64,000 nt of DNA. Origin: Pyropia haitanensis. Taxonomy: Eukaryota > Rhodophyta > Bangiophyceae > Bangiales > Bangiaceae. The position numbers and the translations under genes were made by a program. Under the pieces are notes generated by a model. It did not search any database, was not told the DNA's origin, and was given only the letters and a program-made list of their open reading frames with translations. The stretch covers positions 2,371,090-2,435,089 of the forward strand of contig SDUX01000010.1 in NCBI GenBank assembly GCA_008729055.1, in the 5' to 3' direction. Position 1 is the stretch's first letter; the number at the start of each line of letters is the position of its first letter. Shown here piece by piece: positions 31,978 to 42,324 of the stretch.

Positions 31978-34302
31978 ATGGACGGCGGGCCGCCGCCCGG
32001 GCGGCTGTCGTATGGCATGACGGAGCCCATCTCCCTGGCCTCGCCCGAGCCGCTCGACACGCACCTGTCGGCGGAGCTGGAGGCGTACCTCCGCGCCAAC
32101 CGGCTGTACGAATCGGTCGCGGAGCAGCAGCACCGCGAGATGGTCCTGTCGGACCTGTCGGAGCTCGTCACCGAGTGGGTGCGGCGGGTGTCCCTCGCGG
32201 CGGGCATGACCGACACGATGGCGTCCGAAACGGGCGCCCGCATCTTTACGTTTGGCTCGTACCGGCTGGGCGTCAACGGCCCCGGCGCGGACATTGACAC
32301 GCTGTGCATCGCGCCGCGGCACGTGAATCGCAAGCGGGACGTGTTTGGTATTGCCGAGCCGGGGGGGGTGCCGCCCAACCCGGACAATGTGCTCGTGGAG
32401 ATGCTGCGCCGCAAGCCCCTCGCGACGGACATCGTGGCCGTCGCGGACGCGTACGTGCCCATCATCAAGTTTGAGTACGCGGGGGTGGAGATTGACCTCC
32501 TGTGCGCGTGCCTGCAGATGTCGTCTATTCCAGACAAGCTGGACATCCTCGACGACAGCATCCTCCGCAATGTGGACGACTCGACGCAGCGGTCCATCAA
32601 TGGTGTCCGCGTCACGGACGCCATCCTGCGGCTGGTGCCCAACATCCCGCACTTCCGCACCACGCTGCGGGCCATCAAGCTGTGGGCCAAAAAACGGGCC
32701 GTGTATTCCAACGTGCTTGGCTATCTCGGCGGCGTTGCTTGGGCAATCCTCGTCGCCCGCATCTGCCAGCTTTACCCCAACGCGTCGCCCGCGACGCTCT
32801 TGTCCCGCTTCTTTCGGGTGTACGAACAGTGGAAGTGGCCCAACCCGGTGCTGCTGCGGTCCATCAGCACGGGCAACCCCAACCTGGGCTTCCGGCTATG
32901 GAACCCGACGATGAACATGGGCGACCGCCGCCACCTGATGCCCATCATCACGCCCTCCTACCCGTCTATGAACACAACCCACAACGTGTCCCAGTCCACC
33001 CTCAAGGTCATGAAGGAGGAGATCTCTCGCGGCAACGGCATCGTCAATGCCGTGTTTGACAGCGCTACCCTGCCCGTGGCGTCGTCACCCACGGCGGCGG
33101 CCGCCGGCGGGCGGGCGTCGCCAGCCCCCGCCACGTTCGCCGCTGCCGCTGCGCCCTCCTCCGCCGCCAACGGCCATGGTGACAAGGGTCCACCCGGTGG
33201 GGCCGCTCCGTCAGGCGGGGCGGCGCCTGGCGCGCCTGGCGGGCCGCCCAAGACGCCCGTCAAGGCGGCGGCATCCCCCCCCCCCCCCGGTGCGGTGTGG
33301 GCGCCGCTCTTTGAGCCGGTCGAGTTTTTCTCGCAGCACGCGCACTTTCTCCAGATCGACGTCTTTGCGGCCGAGGCGCCGACGCAGAAGAAGTGGCGGG
33401 GGTGGGTCGAGTCCAAGCTCCGCCTCTTCATCCATCGCCTGGAGGCGCTGCCGCGGGTCGGCGTGCACCCGTTCCCCCCCGAGTTTATTTCCGCGACGGC
33501 CTACCCCGAGGGCTGTGGCGCCACCTTCTTTTTTGGGCTCGACTTTTCGGTGCCGCCACGCGGCGGCCGCCCCGAGCCTCCACCGCCGGTGGCGGCGGAC
33601 GGCACCACCCCCGTCATGCGGACGGTGGACATTACGCACCCGGTGGAGGAGTGGATGGGCCTGGTCACCAACTGGCAGGAGCGGACGGAAGCGATGCTCG
33701 TGTCGGTCGCGCACGTCAAGCGCAAGGGCCTGCCCCCGTGCGCAACCGACTCTGTGTTTGGCCGCTCTGCCAGGGGCGGGTCCGCGTCCAAGAAGCGGCG
33801 CAAGGAGCGGAAGAAGAGCGTGCCGGCGACCCCACCGGGCACAGGACCGCCCGCGTCGCCTGCGCTGGCGGGCGCGGCTGCGTCGGCGGCGGGAGCGCCC
33901 GCGTCGGCAAAGGCGGGAGCGGCGGCCGGCCCCCCCAGTGGGGCGGCGGTGCCGCAGGCGGGGGCTGCGCCTGGGGTGGGTGCGGCGGCAGCGGGGGCGG
34001 CGGCGCAGCCGGCAGCAGCAGCAGCGTCAAGCGTGGATGCGGCGGGTGATGCGCGCGGGGAGAAGCGGCGGCGGTTAGATCCTTCATCGGCGGGGGGGGA
34101 GGGCGCCTCAGGGACGCCTCCGGCGGCAGCGGCGGCGGCTGGCACGGCTCCAACATCGGTGGCGGCGGCGGTGGCAGAGGCGGCTGTCCCGGTGGAGCCC
34201 GAGGACGATGAGCTGGAAGCGGACCCAGGGGTAGGCGCCCCTGCTATGGCGACAAGTGCCCCCACCAAGCCGGTCATCAGCGTGAAGCTGGCGGGGCGGT
34301 AG
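31978..34302 (+). CDS. Nuclear poly(A) polymerase
   Basis: Adds poly(A) tails to cleaved pre-mRNA in the nucleus. A single exon of 774 residues from the ATG at 31978, with no frame break. The nucleotidyltransferase core is intact: FGSYRLGVNGPGADIDTL holds the helix-N GS (93-94) and catalytic Asp105 and Asp107, and the third Asp is in GVEIDLLCA (173). Then come the palm/fingers block TTLRAIKLWAKKRAVYSNVL with GYLGGVAWAILVARICQLYP, and the RNA-binding part PIITPSYPSMNTTHNVS. A Pro/Ala insertion (about residues 365-440) interrupts the RNA-binding domain before the block EFFSQHAHFLQIDVFA. A basic stretch SKKRRKERKK at about 605 looks like a nuclear localisation signal. The last 160 residues are Ala-rich and acidic at the end. 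Confidence 0.96.
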   Translation: MDGGPPPGRLSYGMTEPISLASPEPLDTHLSAELEAYLRANRLYESVAEQQHREMVLSDLSELVTEWVRRVSLAAGMTDTMASETGARIFTFGSYRLGVNGPGADIDTLCIAPRHVNRKRDVFGIAEPGGVPPNPDNVLVEMLRRKPLATDIVAVADAYVPIIKFEYAGVEIDLLCACLQMSSIPDKLDILDDSILRNVDDSTQRSINGVRVTDAILRLVPNIPHFRTTLRAIKLWAKKRAVYSNVLGYLGGVAWAILVARICQLYPNASPATLLSRFFRVYEQWKWPNPVLLRSISTGNPNLGFRLWNPTMNMGDRRHLMPIITPSYPSMNTTHNVSQSTLKVMKEEISRGNGIVNAVFDSATLPVASSPTAAAAGGRASPAPATFAAAAAPSSAANGHGDKGPPGGAAPSGGAAPGAPGGPPKTPVKAAASPPPPGAVWAPLFEPVEFFSQHAHFLQIDVFAAEAPTQKKWRGWVESKLRLFIHRLEALPRVGVHPFPPEFISATAYPEGCGATFFFGLDFSVPPRGGRPEPPPPVAADGTTPVMRTVDITHPVEEWMGLVTNWQERTEAMLVSVAHVKRKGLPPCATDSVFGRSARGGSASKKRRKERKKSVPATPPGTGPPASPALAGAAASAAGAPASAKAGAAAGPPSGAAVPQAGAAPGVGAAAAGAAAQPAAAAASSVDAAGDARGEKRRRLDPSSAGGEGASGTPPAAAAAAGTAPTSVAAAVAEAAVPVEPEDDELEADPGVGAPAMATSAPTKPVISVKLAGR

Positions 34303-36456
34303 CGGAAGGTGAGTTTGTTGAGTGCGCTCCTCTTGTCCTGGGTGTCGGTCTTTCTCGTTTGCAGTCCCCAGGTCTCATGGTAAAGTCATTTCGCCGCCCT
34401 GATTGATTGAGCGCGGCACATCAGACTCTTTTTGACGTGACACACGCGAGTGCCGCTCGGGCAGTACGTTGTGTCGTTTTGCCATGATACGTTTTCCCAT
34501 TTGTGTTTGTTGACCGAATTCCGCAGCTGAGTGTGCAGTGAACTTTCGTCTCGTCCGGCGATACGACTGATGCACGGCCGTACGGACATTCCCGAGCGTC
34601 GTCCCAGTGGCGAACGTCCATCCCGCGCGTCGCGTCGTCCTCGTGTCGTCTGCCATGGCCAACTCGGATGCTGCCAGCTGGCAGATGTTCCATTCTCCTT
34701 GCCCGTTTGCAGTTTAGGCCGCGCTTGGTTGCTGCCTCATCACCCAATTGGGGTCTGGCGTCGCCTGTTGGTCGCTACCACGGACCTGCTGCGGTGGACA
34801 GCTTCGTATGCCATATGCGCTAGGAGTACCATCACACCATCGAGGGATTCTAGCACAGCCTCACCGGGCAATGCGTACGCTTCGTAGTCGTCCGCAGCGA
34901 TACAATCCTGGGGTCCAAACGGCGCCCCGCGCGCGTTGTGGACCGTTCATGGACCTGCCGCCCCAAACCCGCATTGAACTGTTCTCCCTCCCTACCAGGC
35001 GCAGGCAGATGCACGGGTATCTGCCCCGATGCCACGCCTGCTGCTCTTGCCGGCTGGTGGCGAGAGACCACAGAACGACGGAGCGCCGCTCAGCTCCTCC
35101 ATTCCTCACCTGCCACGCTTTCTGCCCGTTGAATGTATCTCACGTGGCGGCCCCTCTCGGGTGGCGGTTTACCACCTCGCTGCTGGCCGCTGAACCGCTG
35201 TCCGCGGACGTATCGACTATGGTCCCCGCTTGCCCTCGTCCAAAGTATATAGTGGCGCACCTTGCGACCGCCGTGGGCCCTCCAAAAAGACGTGGGCCCG
35301 CCGTCTGCCCTCTCTCGCGGCCGCCACCGGGTTCATCGGCGACGTCGCTGCCACGCGCGGCCCGCTCTCTCCCCACCCCCCAGCTCTTCCCCCTCCCCTT
35401 CTCAAAGGCACGAGAGGAGATAGGTAGGAGAGGATGATAGGTGGCTAACTCGCACGGCGGTACGCACCTGCTCAGGCAGTCGCGGTGGCGTACATGGGCT
35501 GGGGAAGCAGAGGTAGGACGCGATAGAGGCGTGGCGCAAGGGCGGCGGGCGTCCACGCAAGGGCGAGCGCCGTTGCCGTCCACGATCCGCCAAATTCGAC
35601 CCCCCCCAGCCTCCTGAATTTCACCAGTCTCGAATTCGAGTGCTCCCGCCTCTTCTCCGTCGTCCTCCCCAACCCCACAATCGACACCGCTTGCATCCCT
35701 TTGCTCCGCGCCCACCTCCTCTGCTCCGACCTCACCCCGTTTGCTCCGCCCCCACCCCCTCTCTTCCCCAGCGCCACCGCGCGGCCGCTGGGCGCTCCAC
35801 CGCCGCAGCGGGCAGCCGCCGCCGCACGGGCGCTTTCCGCTGCCTCTTGCCGGCACCGCGACTGCTCTGCTTTCCCTGATGGCGCCATGCCGGTGGCGCC
35901 CGGCAGCCAGCGGCGCGGCTGCCGCTGCCGGGCCTCGCGCTGCCCGCCGGCGCCGTTTTCCGTCACGGGGGGTTGGCGGTAGCCGCGGCGGCGGTGGTCC
36001 CGGTGGCGGCGGCTGCGGTGGCGTGGCGTGAGGGGGGGGCCACGCTGGTGTACCACGACACACGTTCCTTGTCGGGACGGCGCGCTCGTCCACGCGCTCC
36101 CCACCGTCCACCCCTTCCCCCGCTACCATTGGATTCTGCTCTTCTTACAAAGCGACGGCCGCTCTGGGCTTGGCTGGGGGCGGCAGGGGTTGGGGCGGGG
36201 GGTGACGACGGCAGCGCCTCTGCCGGCTGCCCCGGCGGTCTTGGTATCCCCTTGCCGGCCACCCACCTCCACACCCGCCCACCTACTCTTCGCCTCCCCA
36301 TCCCGCTCTGCGGTGCCTGCGGCGCCTCCGCGTGCCCCCCCCGTGACTTGACCTGGTGGCATGCGGCCCCCCGCGGCGGCACGCGTGCCGCCGCCGTCAA
36401 AGTGGCAACGGTCGCAGCGGCGACGGCGAGCCTCCCCCCCTCACCCCTCTCCATTC
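34303..36456. other. Long intergenic region, no supported gene
   Basis: Bases 34310-34900 are among the least GC-rich in the window and carry only short unrecognised frames. A TATA-like AGTATATAG lies at 35245-35253. Bases 35500-36000 hold CT-rich repeats (several copies of TTTGCTCCGC-like text near 35699-35750). The last few hundred bases are the leader of the malectin protein gene. Confidence 0.5.
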
Positions 36457-37480
36457 ATGGCGGCACGTACAGCGACGTCGTCGGCGGTCGCCGCCGCCGC
36501 CGTCACCCGCCGTGCCGCCGCGGCCACCGTCGGGGCGGTGCTGCTGGTCTTCGCCTCCCTCGTCGTCGCCCCCACCCCCACCGCGGCGTCGGCGGTGGAC
36601 GTGGCCTTCACGCTCGGCGGCCCGCCCGTCGGTCCGTACCGCGCCGACACGGACGGCCTCGACCTGCGCGACGACTACCCCGTCACGACGCACCGCGGCG
36701 GCGGCCTGCCGGCCACCCCCGACGGCGCCGCGGCGGCGGTGCAGCGGTTCAGCCGGGCCGACCATCTCGTCGCGCACGTGCCGCTCGACGATGGCGACTA
36801 CACCGTGTCGCTGCTCTTTGCCGAGGTGTACGCCGCGGCGTGCCACCGGCGGGGGCGCGTCTTTGACATTTCCCTCCTGTCGGGCGCCGCCGCCAGCGGC
36901 AGCGCTGGCGGGATGATGGGGGGGGCGGGGGCAGGAGGCGGGACTGAGGTCGGCGTCGCCGACTGGGACACGTACACCGCCGCGGGCGGCTGCCGCGTAC
37001 CCGTCGTCAAGACCTTCCCCGGCGTCGACGTGACCGGCGGCGCGGGCCTGACGCTCGTCCTGTCGCGCGTCGTCCAAAACCCGACGCTCGCCGCGATCCG
37101 CGTTACGGGGTACAGCCGGCCGGGCGGCCGCCGCGCCGCGACACCATGGACGCCCCCGACCGACGCGGCGCTCGCGGACGTGCGGGAGCGACGGCGGCGG
37201 TCGCGGCTGCCGCCGCAGCCAACGCCGGGTCCGCCGGCGTGGGGGGGGGGGGGAGGGGGGGGGGGCGGCTGGCATGCCTGGACGGTCACCCCGTCCACCA
37301 CCGCCGGGGCCGTCGTCGGTGCCGCCGCGCCCGGTACCAGCGTGGCGCCGGCTGCGCTGTCAGGGGGTGGCGGGGGGGGAGGCGTCGGCGTGTGGGGGGA
37401 GAGCGGGAGCGCTGGGCGCCCCACGCCCGTCCCAATCCCTACCACAACGCCACTGCCGCCGGCCGTGACGTTGTGGGGGG

Positions 37481-37544
<64 letters not shown>

Positions 37545-40500
37545 AGTAGCGCCGCTGCCGGCGCCGCTCGCGGCAGGGGCGGCAGACGCACCACCGGGAC
37601 CGCTGCCGTCGCCCGCGGCGGCGTGGCCGCTGTCTGGTCCACCCGCGACGGGTTCAGCGGCGGCATGGCCGTCGGGTGGCCCAATCGAGCCGGCGGCGGC
37701 GGTGGCGGCGGCGGCGGCGGCAGGGGCGGCGGTCGCCAGCCCACCGCTGGCGGCCGCCGCCCCGCAGCCGGCGCCACCACCCGAGTCTGCTGCCCCACTG
37801 GCGGGCGGCGGTGGCGCGCAGGCGCCGCTGGCGGCGCCGCTGCAGCCGCCACCGCCACCGCTGCCCGTGTCCCCCGCCGCCGCCGATGCCGCGCTGCCGC
37901 TTCCGTCGCTGCCGGCAGCGGCGGCGCCGACGGCGGCCGACCCCTTCGCCGCACCACCGCTGCAGGGTGACCCGGCGGCACTGCCCGGTGATCCGGCGGC
38001 AGCGGCGGCGGCGGCTGGCGCGCCTCCTCCGGTGGCGGCCGACCCCTTCGCGGCTCCACCCATACAGGGAGACCCGGCGGTGGCAGCGGCAGTGGCGGCG
38101 CCGCCGCCGCAGGTGACGGCTGACCCCCTCGCGCCGCTACCGGTGCAAGGTGACCCGGCGACAGCGGCAGCGCCGCCGCCGCCGCTGCCGCCGTTGCCGC
38201 GGGCGGTCGACCCCTTCGCTGCGCCGCCGGTGCAAGGTGACCTGGGGGCGGCGGCAGACCCGGGCGCCCTGCCGCCACTGCCACCGCTGGCCGACTCGGC
38301 GGCCGCTCCCCCTGGGGTGCCTGCCGATGGCGCTTCCGCTGGTGCCCCATCAGCGGTCGACCCTGCATTGGCGCCTCTGCCGCCCGCAGCCGACTGGGCA
38401 GCGGCGGCAGACGCAGCCGCTCTGCCGCCGCTGCCGCCGCCGCCGGCGGATCCGGCCGCGCCACTGCTGGTACCAGCCGCCGCCGCCGCGGCCCCCGGCG
38501 TCATGCGGGCGGCGGCCGCCGCGGCGGCACCCCCCCAGGCGGTGGTTTATTCATACGCCGCCCCGCCCCCGCCGCCGGCTGATCCCGCCGCGGGACTGCC
38601 GGCGCCCGCGGTGGCCGACGCGGCCGTGCCGCCGCCCGTGGCGGCGGCGGCGGCGCCCGTCGATAGCGCCGCGCTGGTGGGGGACATGTACGGCACGGCC
38701 GCGACGGCGCCGGCGGCGCCGGTGGCGGTGGCGCCGGTGGCGGCGGCGCCGCGCGCACCAGCTGCTCCGGCGGCAGCCGACCCGCTTGCGGCGCCCCCCC
38801 TGCCAGCGGTTAACCCACTGGCGGCGCCCCCCCTGCCAGCAGCCGACCCCGCGGCACGGCTGCCCCTCCCGGCCGCCGACCCCACCATGGCCATCGCGCC
38901 TCCTCCGGCTCCCGACGTTGCCGCTGCGACGTCGGACGCTGCCGCTGCGGCGGCCGCCGCAACCGTCCCCGCTGCCGTCGCTCCCTCTGTAGGCGACGCG
39001 GCCGTCACGGCCGCGCCGCTGCTGCCGCCGCCGCTCGCTCCACCACCACCCGCGGACGCCCAGACGGGCCTCGCGCCGGTGGGGGGCGTGGCGGCTGGTG
39101 GGGCCCCGCCCGAGGGGGCGGCGCTGCCAGTAAGCGCGCCGCCGGCGCCGCCGGCCGAGGCGCTTGCGCCTGGAGGGGTGCCGGCCGCGACGTCACTGCC
39201 CGCCGGCCCAGCGCTCCCCGCGGCGGCAGGCGTGGCTGGGGAGGTGGCGACGCCGCGGGCAGGGAACGTGCCGCCGCCGTCGCTGCCGCCGCCGCCGCCG
39301 CCGCAGGCCGACCCGCTGCCGGTGGTGGCGCCGCCGCCGGAGGAGGAGGCACCGGCGGGGGAGGCGCCGTGGGCAGTGGACGCACCGCCGCCGCCGCCAC
39401 CGCCGCTGGCAATCGTACCGCCGCAGCCGCCGGCAGCAGCTGTGGTGGGCGCGCCGCCACCGCCGGGTGCCGTCTCTACCGCCGAGGGGGTGGCCGCGCT
39501 GCCGCCACCCGCTAACGGCGGCGGCGGTACGCCCCCTGCCGGCGGCGGGGTGCCGACGGCGGCGGCGGTGGGCGGCGCGGCGGCGGTAGGAGAAGGTGGA
39601 GCGTTTGGCCCGTCCCTCCCCGCCGCCCCCACCGGGGAACCGCACAGCCCGTTTGTGCGGACGGCCGGGCTGCCGCCGCCGCCGCCGCCGCTGCCGCTGG
39701 CCGAGTGGGTGCCGCCGCCGCCGCCTGCCGGGGGAGCACCGCCGCCGGCGGACGCCGCCCCGCTACCGATACGGTTTGCGTTAACACGACCGGGGCCGCC
39801 GCCGCTGCCGCAGGTGGCGGCGCGGCCGGCAGTGCCGCCGTCGGCCGTGGCGGTGCAGCTGCCGCCGCCACCGCCGCCGGTGCCGGCGCCGGCTGTGGCG
39901 GTCCAGCCGCCGCTGCCGCCACCGCCGCCGCCGCCACCGCCGCCGCCGTCGCCACCAGTGGCGGTGTCACTGTCGCCGCCACCGCCAGGAGTGGTCCGCC
40001 GCCGGCTGACGGCGGCACCGCCGTCGCCGCGGTCCATGGCGCGGCCACTATTGCCGCCGCGGCGGCCGGCCGTGCGGCTGGCGGTGGCGGCAGCGACGAC
40101 GCCAGCACCGGCGGCAGCGGCGGCGGGTCGACGGGCGGTCGGGCCGGTGCTGGCAACGACGGTGCGGCTGGCGGCCGGCACGGCGGCGGCGGCGGCGGCG
40201 CCAGGTTTGACCGTGACGCACACGCCCGCGCCCGCGGCGGCGGCCGCGCCCGCGCCGACGGCGGCGGCCACGCCCGCGCCGACGGTGGCGGCCACGCCCG
40301 CACCGACGGTGGCGCGCGCTGCCGCGCCGACGGCGGTGGACGCAGCGGCGCTGACGGCAGCGGCACCGCCGCGGCGGCCAGCCGCGGCGGTACCGTTGCC
40401 CCCGACGTTGACGCGGCCAACGGCGGCGGCGGCGGCGGCGGCGGCAGCGGCATCCCCCCCCCCCTCCCCCCCCCCCCGCCATCCCCCCCCCCGCCACCGG

Positions 40501-40901
40501 CGGGTGTCTCGCCAACGCCACCCACTGTGCGTGTACGGCGGCCCCCCGGGTCCGTGACGGGTGCCTCGTCCCGATTGGCGAGGCCCCCACCGACGCCGCC
40601 GCCGCCCCCGACTGTGACGCCACCGCCGGCGGCACGGCGGCGGTGGGCGCCCTCGTTGCGTGCGTGCGCGCGCGGTGCGGCCCGCGGTACTGGTGCTCGT
40701 GTGGCGGCGCCGCGCTGTGTGCGCGCCGGACGGTGCGGGCGGTGCTGGTGGCGGTGGCGGCGGCGGACGCGGGTGGCGGGGAGGGGGGGGGGGGGTGTGC
40801 ACCCGCGTGCGCCTGCCGGGGGGGGGCGCCCGGAGCTGACGTGGGTGGGGCGGCTGCGGGAGGGGGGGCGCGGCGGAACGGAAGCGGAAGACATTGGCTA
40901 G
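36457..40901 (+). CDS. Secreted malectin-domain, proline/alanine-rich protein with Cys-rich C-terminus
   Basis: A large extracellular protein, probably of the cell wall or surface. The ATG at 36457 gives a signal peptide (hydrophobic VGAVLLVFASLVVA ending in PTAASA). Residues about 46-220 form a malectin carbohydrate-binding domain: VDVAFTLGGPPVGPYRADTD, DDGDYTVSLLFAEVY, RRGRVFDISLL, WDTYTAAGG, VVKTFPGVDVTGG, RVVQNPTLAAIRV. About 1100 residues of Pro/Ala-rich sequence follow, with a Pro-Ser repeat and DPFAAPPxQGDP repeats, like algal hydroxyproline-rich glycoproteins. The literal frame stops at 40557. After the C runs at 40455-40492 the third frame gives a cysteine-rich module (CLANATHCACTA, DGCLVPIGEAP, PDCDATAGG, CGPRYWCSCGGAALC). 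A last frame change in the G run near 40785-40795 gives RVRLPGGGARELTWVGRLRE and the stop at 40901. An upstream in-frame ATG at 36361 is less likely. Confidence 0.78.
37483..37544 (+). repeat. CCGTCG hexanucleotide repeat encoding Pro-Ser
   Basis: About ten perfect copies of CCGTCG inside the malectin protein gene, read as alternating Pro and Ser. It is a likely length-polymorphic site and a likely O-glycosylated rod. Confidence 0.95.
37936..38290 (+). repeat. Four DPFAAPPxQGDP repeats in the malectin protein
   Basis: Units of about 27-34 residues begin ADPFAAPPLQGDPAA, ADPFAAPPIQGDPAV, ADPLAPLPVQGDPAT and DPFAAPPVQGDLGA. The spacers vary while the core is kept, which suggests tandem duplication with selection on the core. 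Confidence 0.8.
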
Positions 40902-42057
40902 GGCTGGCAAGGGAGAGAGGGCCGTGGGGGCATACGCGTGATGAGGCGGGGGGGGGTAGGGGTATGTTTGGGGGAGGGGGGGGGGGGGGGTCAGCGGTTA
41001 CCAGAGACGGCAGCGAGAGCCGCTTGGTGAGGGCGCGTGTATAGCTGAGGCGTGCACGGCGTGGCGGGAGGTTTGGAACGGCAGGCGGTCCGGGTTGGAC
41101 ACGACAAAAGGGAGGTCGCCGCAGCGCTGGGTGGGAGTGGGTCCCGTAGGCGAGTCCCGCGGCACGGTTCCATACGACATGGTCGTCGCGGACGGCCGGG
41201 TCGTACACACCATGGCTGCGCCGGTGACGACACTGGTAGGACGCATGCGGCACAGGGGGCAAGGAAACGCGACACGAAACAAAGGCCATTCCTCCCGCGC
41301 CGTACATCCGACCCACACATCAAAAGCGTCGAGCCCGCAGCCCCGTCACGCCGCGCTCAACGCCCCTCCACCCGCGCTCCTCCCCCCCACCAAAACAACC
41401 CACTTCCATCCTCCGACACACACACACACACACACACACACAACCTCCCGGGGGCACCCAAGCGCACAGGGAAGGGCGGGAAAAACAGCAACAGCAACCG
41501 TCACAGCCCGCAGCAGCAGCGGCAACCGTCCCAGCAGGAACAGCTACCGTCTCAACAGCAGCAGCGGGCAATACGCTCAACGGCAAGGGGGGCGGAAGGT
41601 CGCGGCCTAGACGGCCGCGTCCCCCACCCCACCGCCGCGGAGCGGGTGAAGACCAGTCCGAGCGCCGCCGCCCCCGGCTCCTCCCCAAAAAGGACAGAGC
41701 CGGAGCGCGGCAGAGAGTCAGAAGGGTAGATGCGGCCCGTACTTGAAAAACAAGACTTTCTGAGGGCGGCCGCGTTCAATCGTGGGCACAGAGACGCGCC
41801 AGCTTCCCGTTCATCACGTGGAAAAACCCAGAAAGATCATCACGGGGAAGAAGGAGCGGGCGGGGACGGCGCAGCGAGTGCGGGCGAGCGTGGGGGGCTC
41901 TTGAAGGGGGGGAGCGGCGTCGTCGACACGGGCGCTCTGAGGACTATTCACGATTTATTCGACTCAGCAGACGACTTGCGCGGCAAATCGTGCGTTCCGG
42001 GGCAATCCAGCCACAAAGCGACTCAAACCTGTCTCAGAGCTAAGACCGCCTCACGAA
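40902..42057. other. No supported gene; microsatellite-bearing DNA
   Basis: Between the malectin protein gene and the transposon. It holds a CA repeat and, at about 41485-41575, CAG/CAA-rich text that would encode Gln-rich peptide in one frame. No recognisable protein. Confidence 0.5.
41416..41442 (+). repeat. AC dinucleotide microsatellite
   Basis: Thirteen uninterrupted AC units plus one A. Confidence 0.97.
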
Positions 42058-42324
42058 GGCTTCCCAGATCCTGAGCCAGTGGCTCAACGAGCTGAGTAAA
42101 TCTGTCGAGTAATTTCATTTTTTTATTCGTGAAGTGTCAAGCGCAGCCGTGGCCCCCTCACGGCTGGCTCGCGTGACCGTTGCGCGCGCCGACGGCGCGC
42201 TCAAGCCGCGATCGCCCTTCACGCGCGCCGCATCCTTTGCCTCTTTCCTCCTGTCTGTCCCCGTGCCAACCCTGGCTTGCTCGGTGAACTTCTCTACCTC
42301 GGCGCCTGTGCTTCGCGCAACGTC

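Noticed and set aside
38547..40910. Open frame of 787 codons on the minus strand
   Set aside because: Mirror of the Pro/Ala-rich rod of the malectin protein; it reads as Gly/Ala/Thr filler with no signal peptide or domain.
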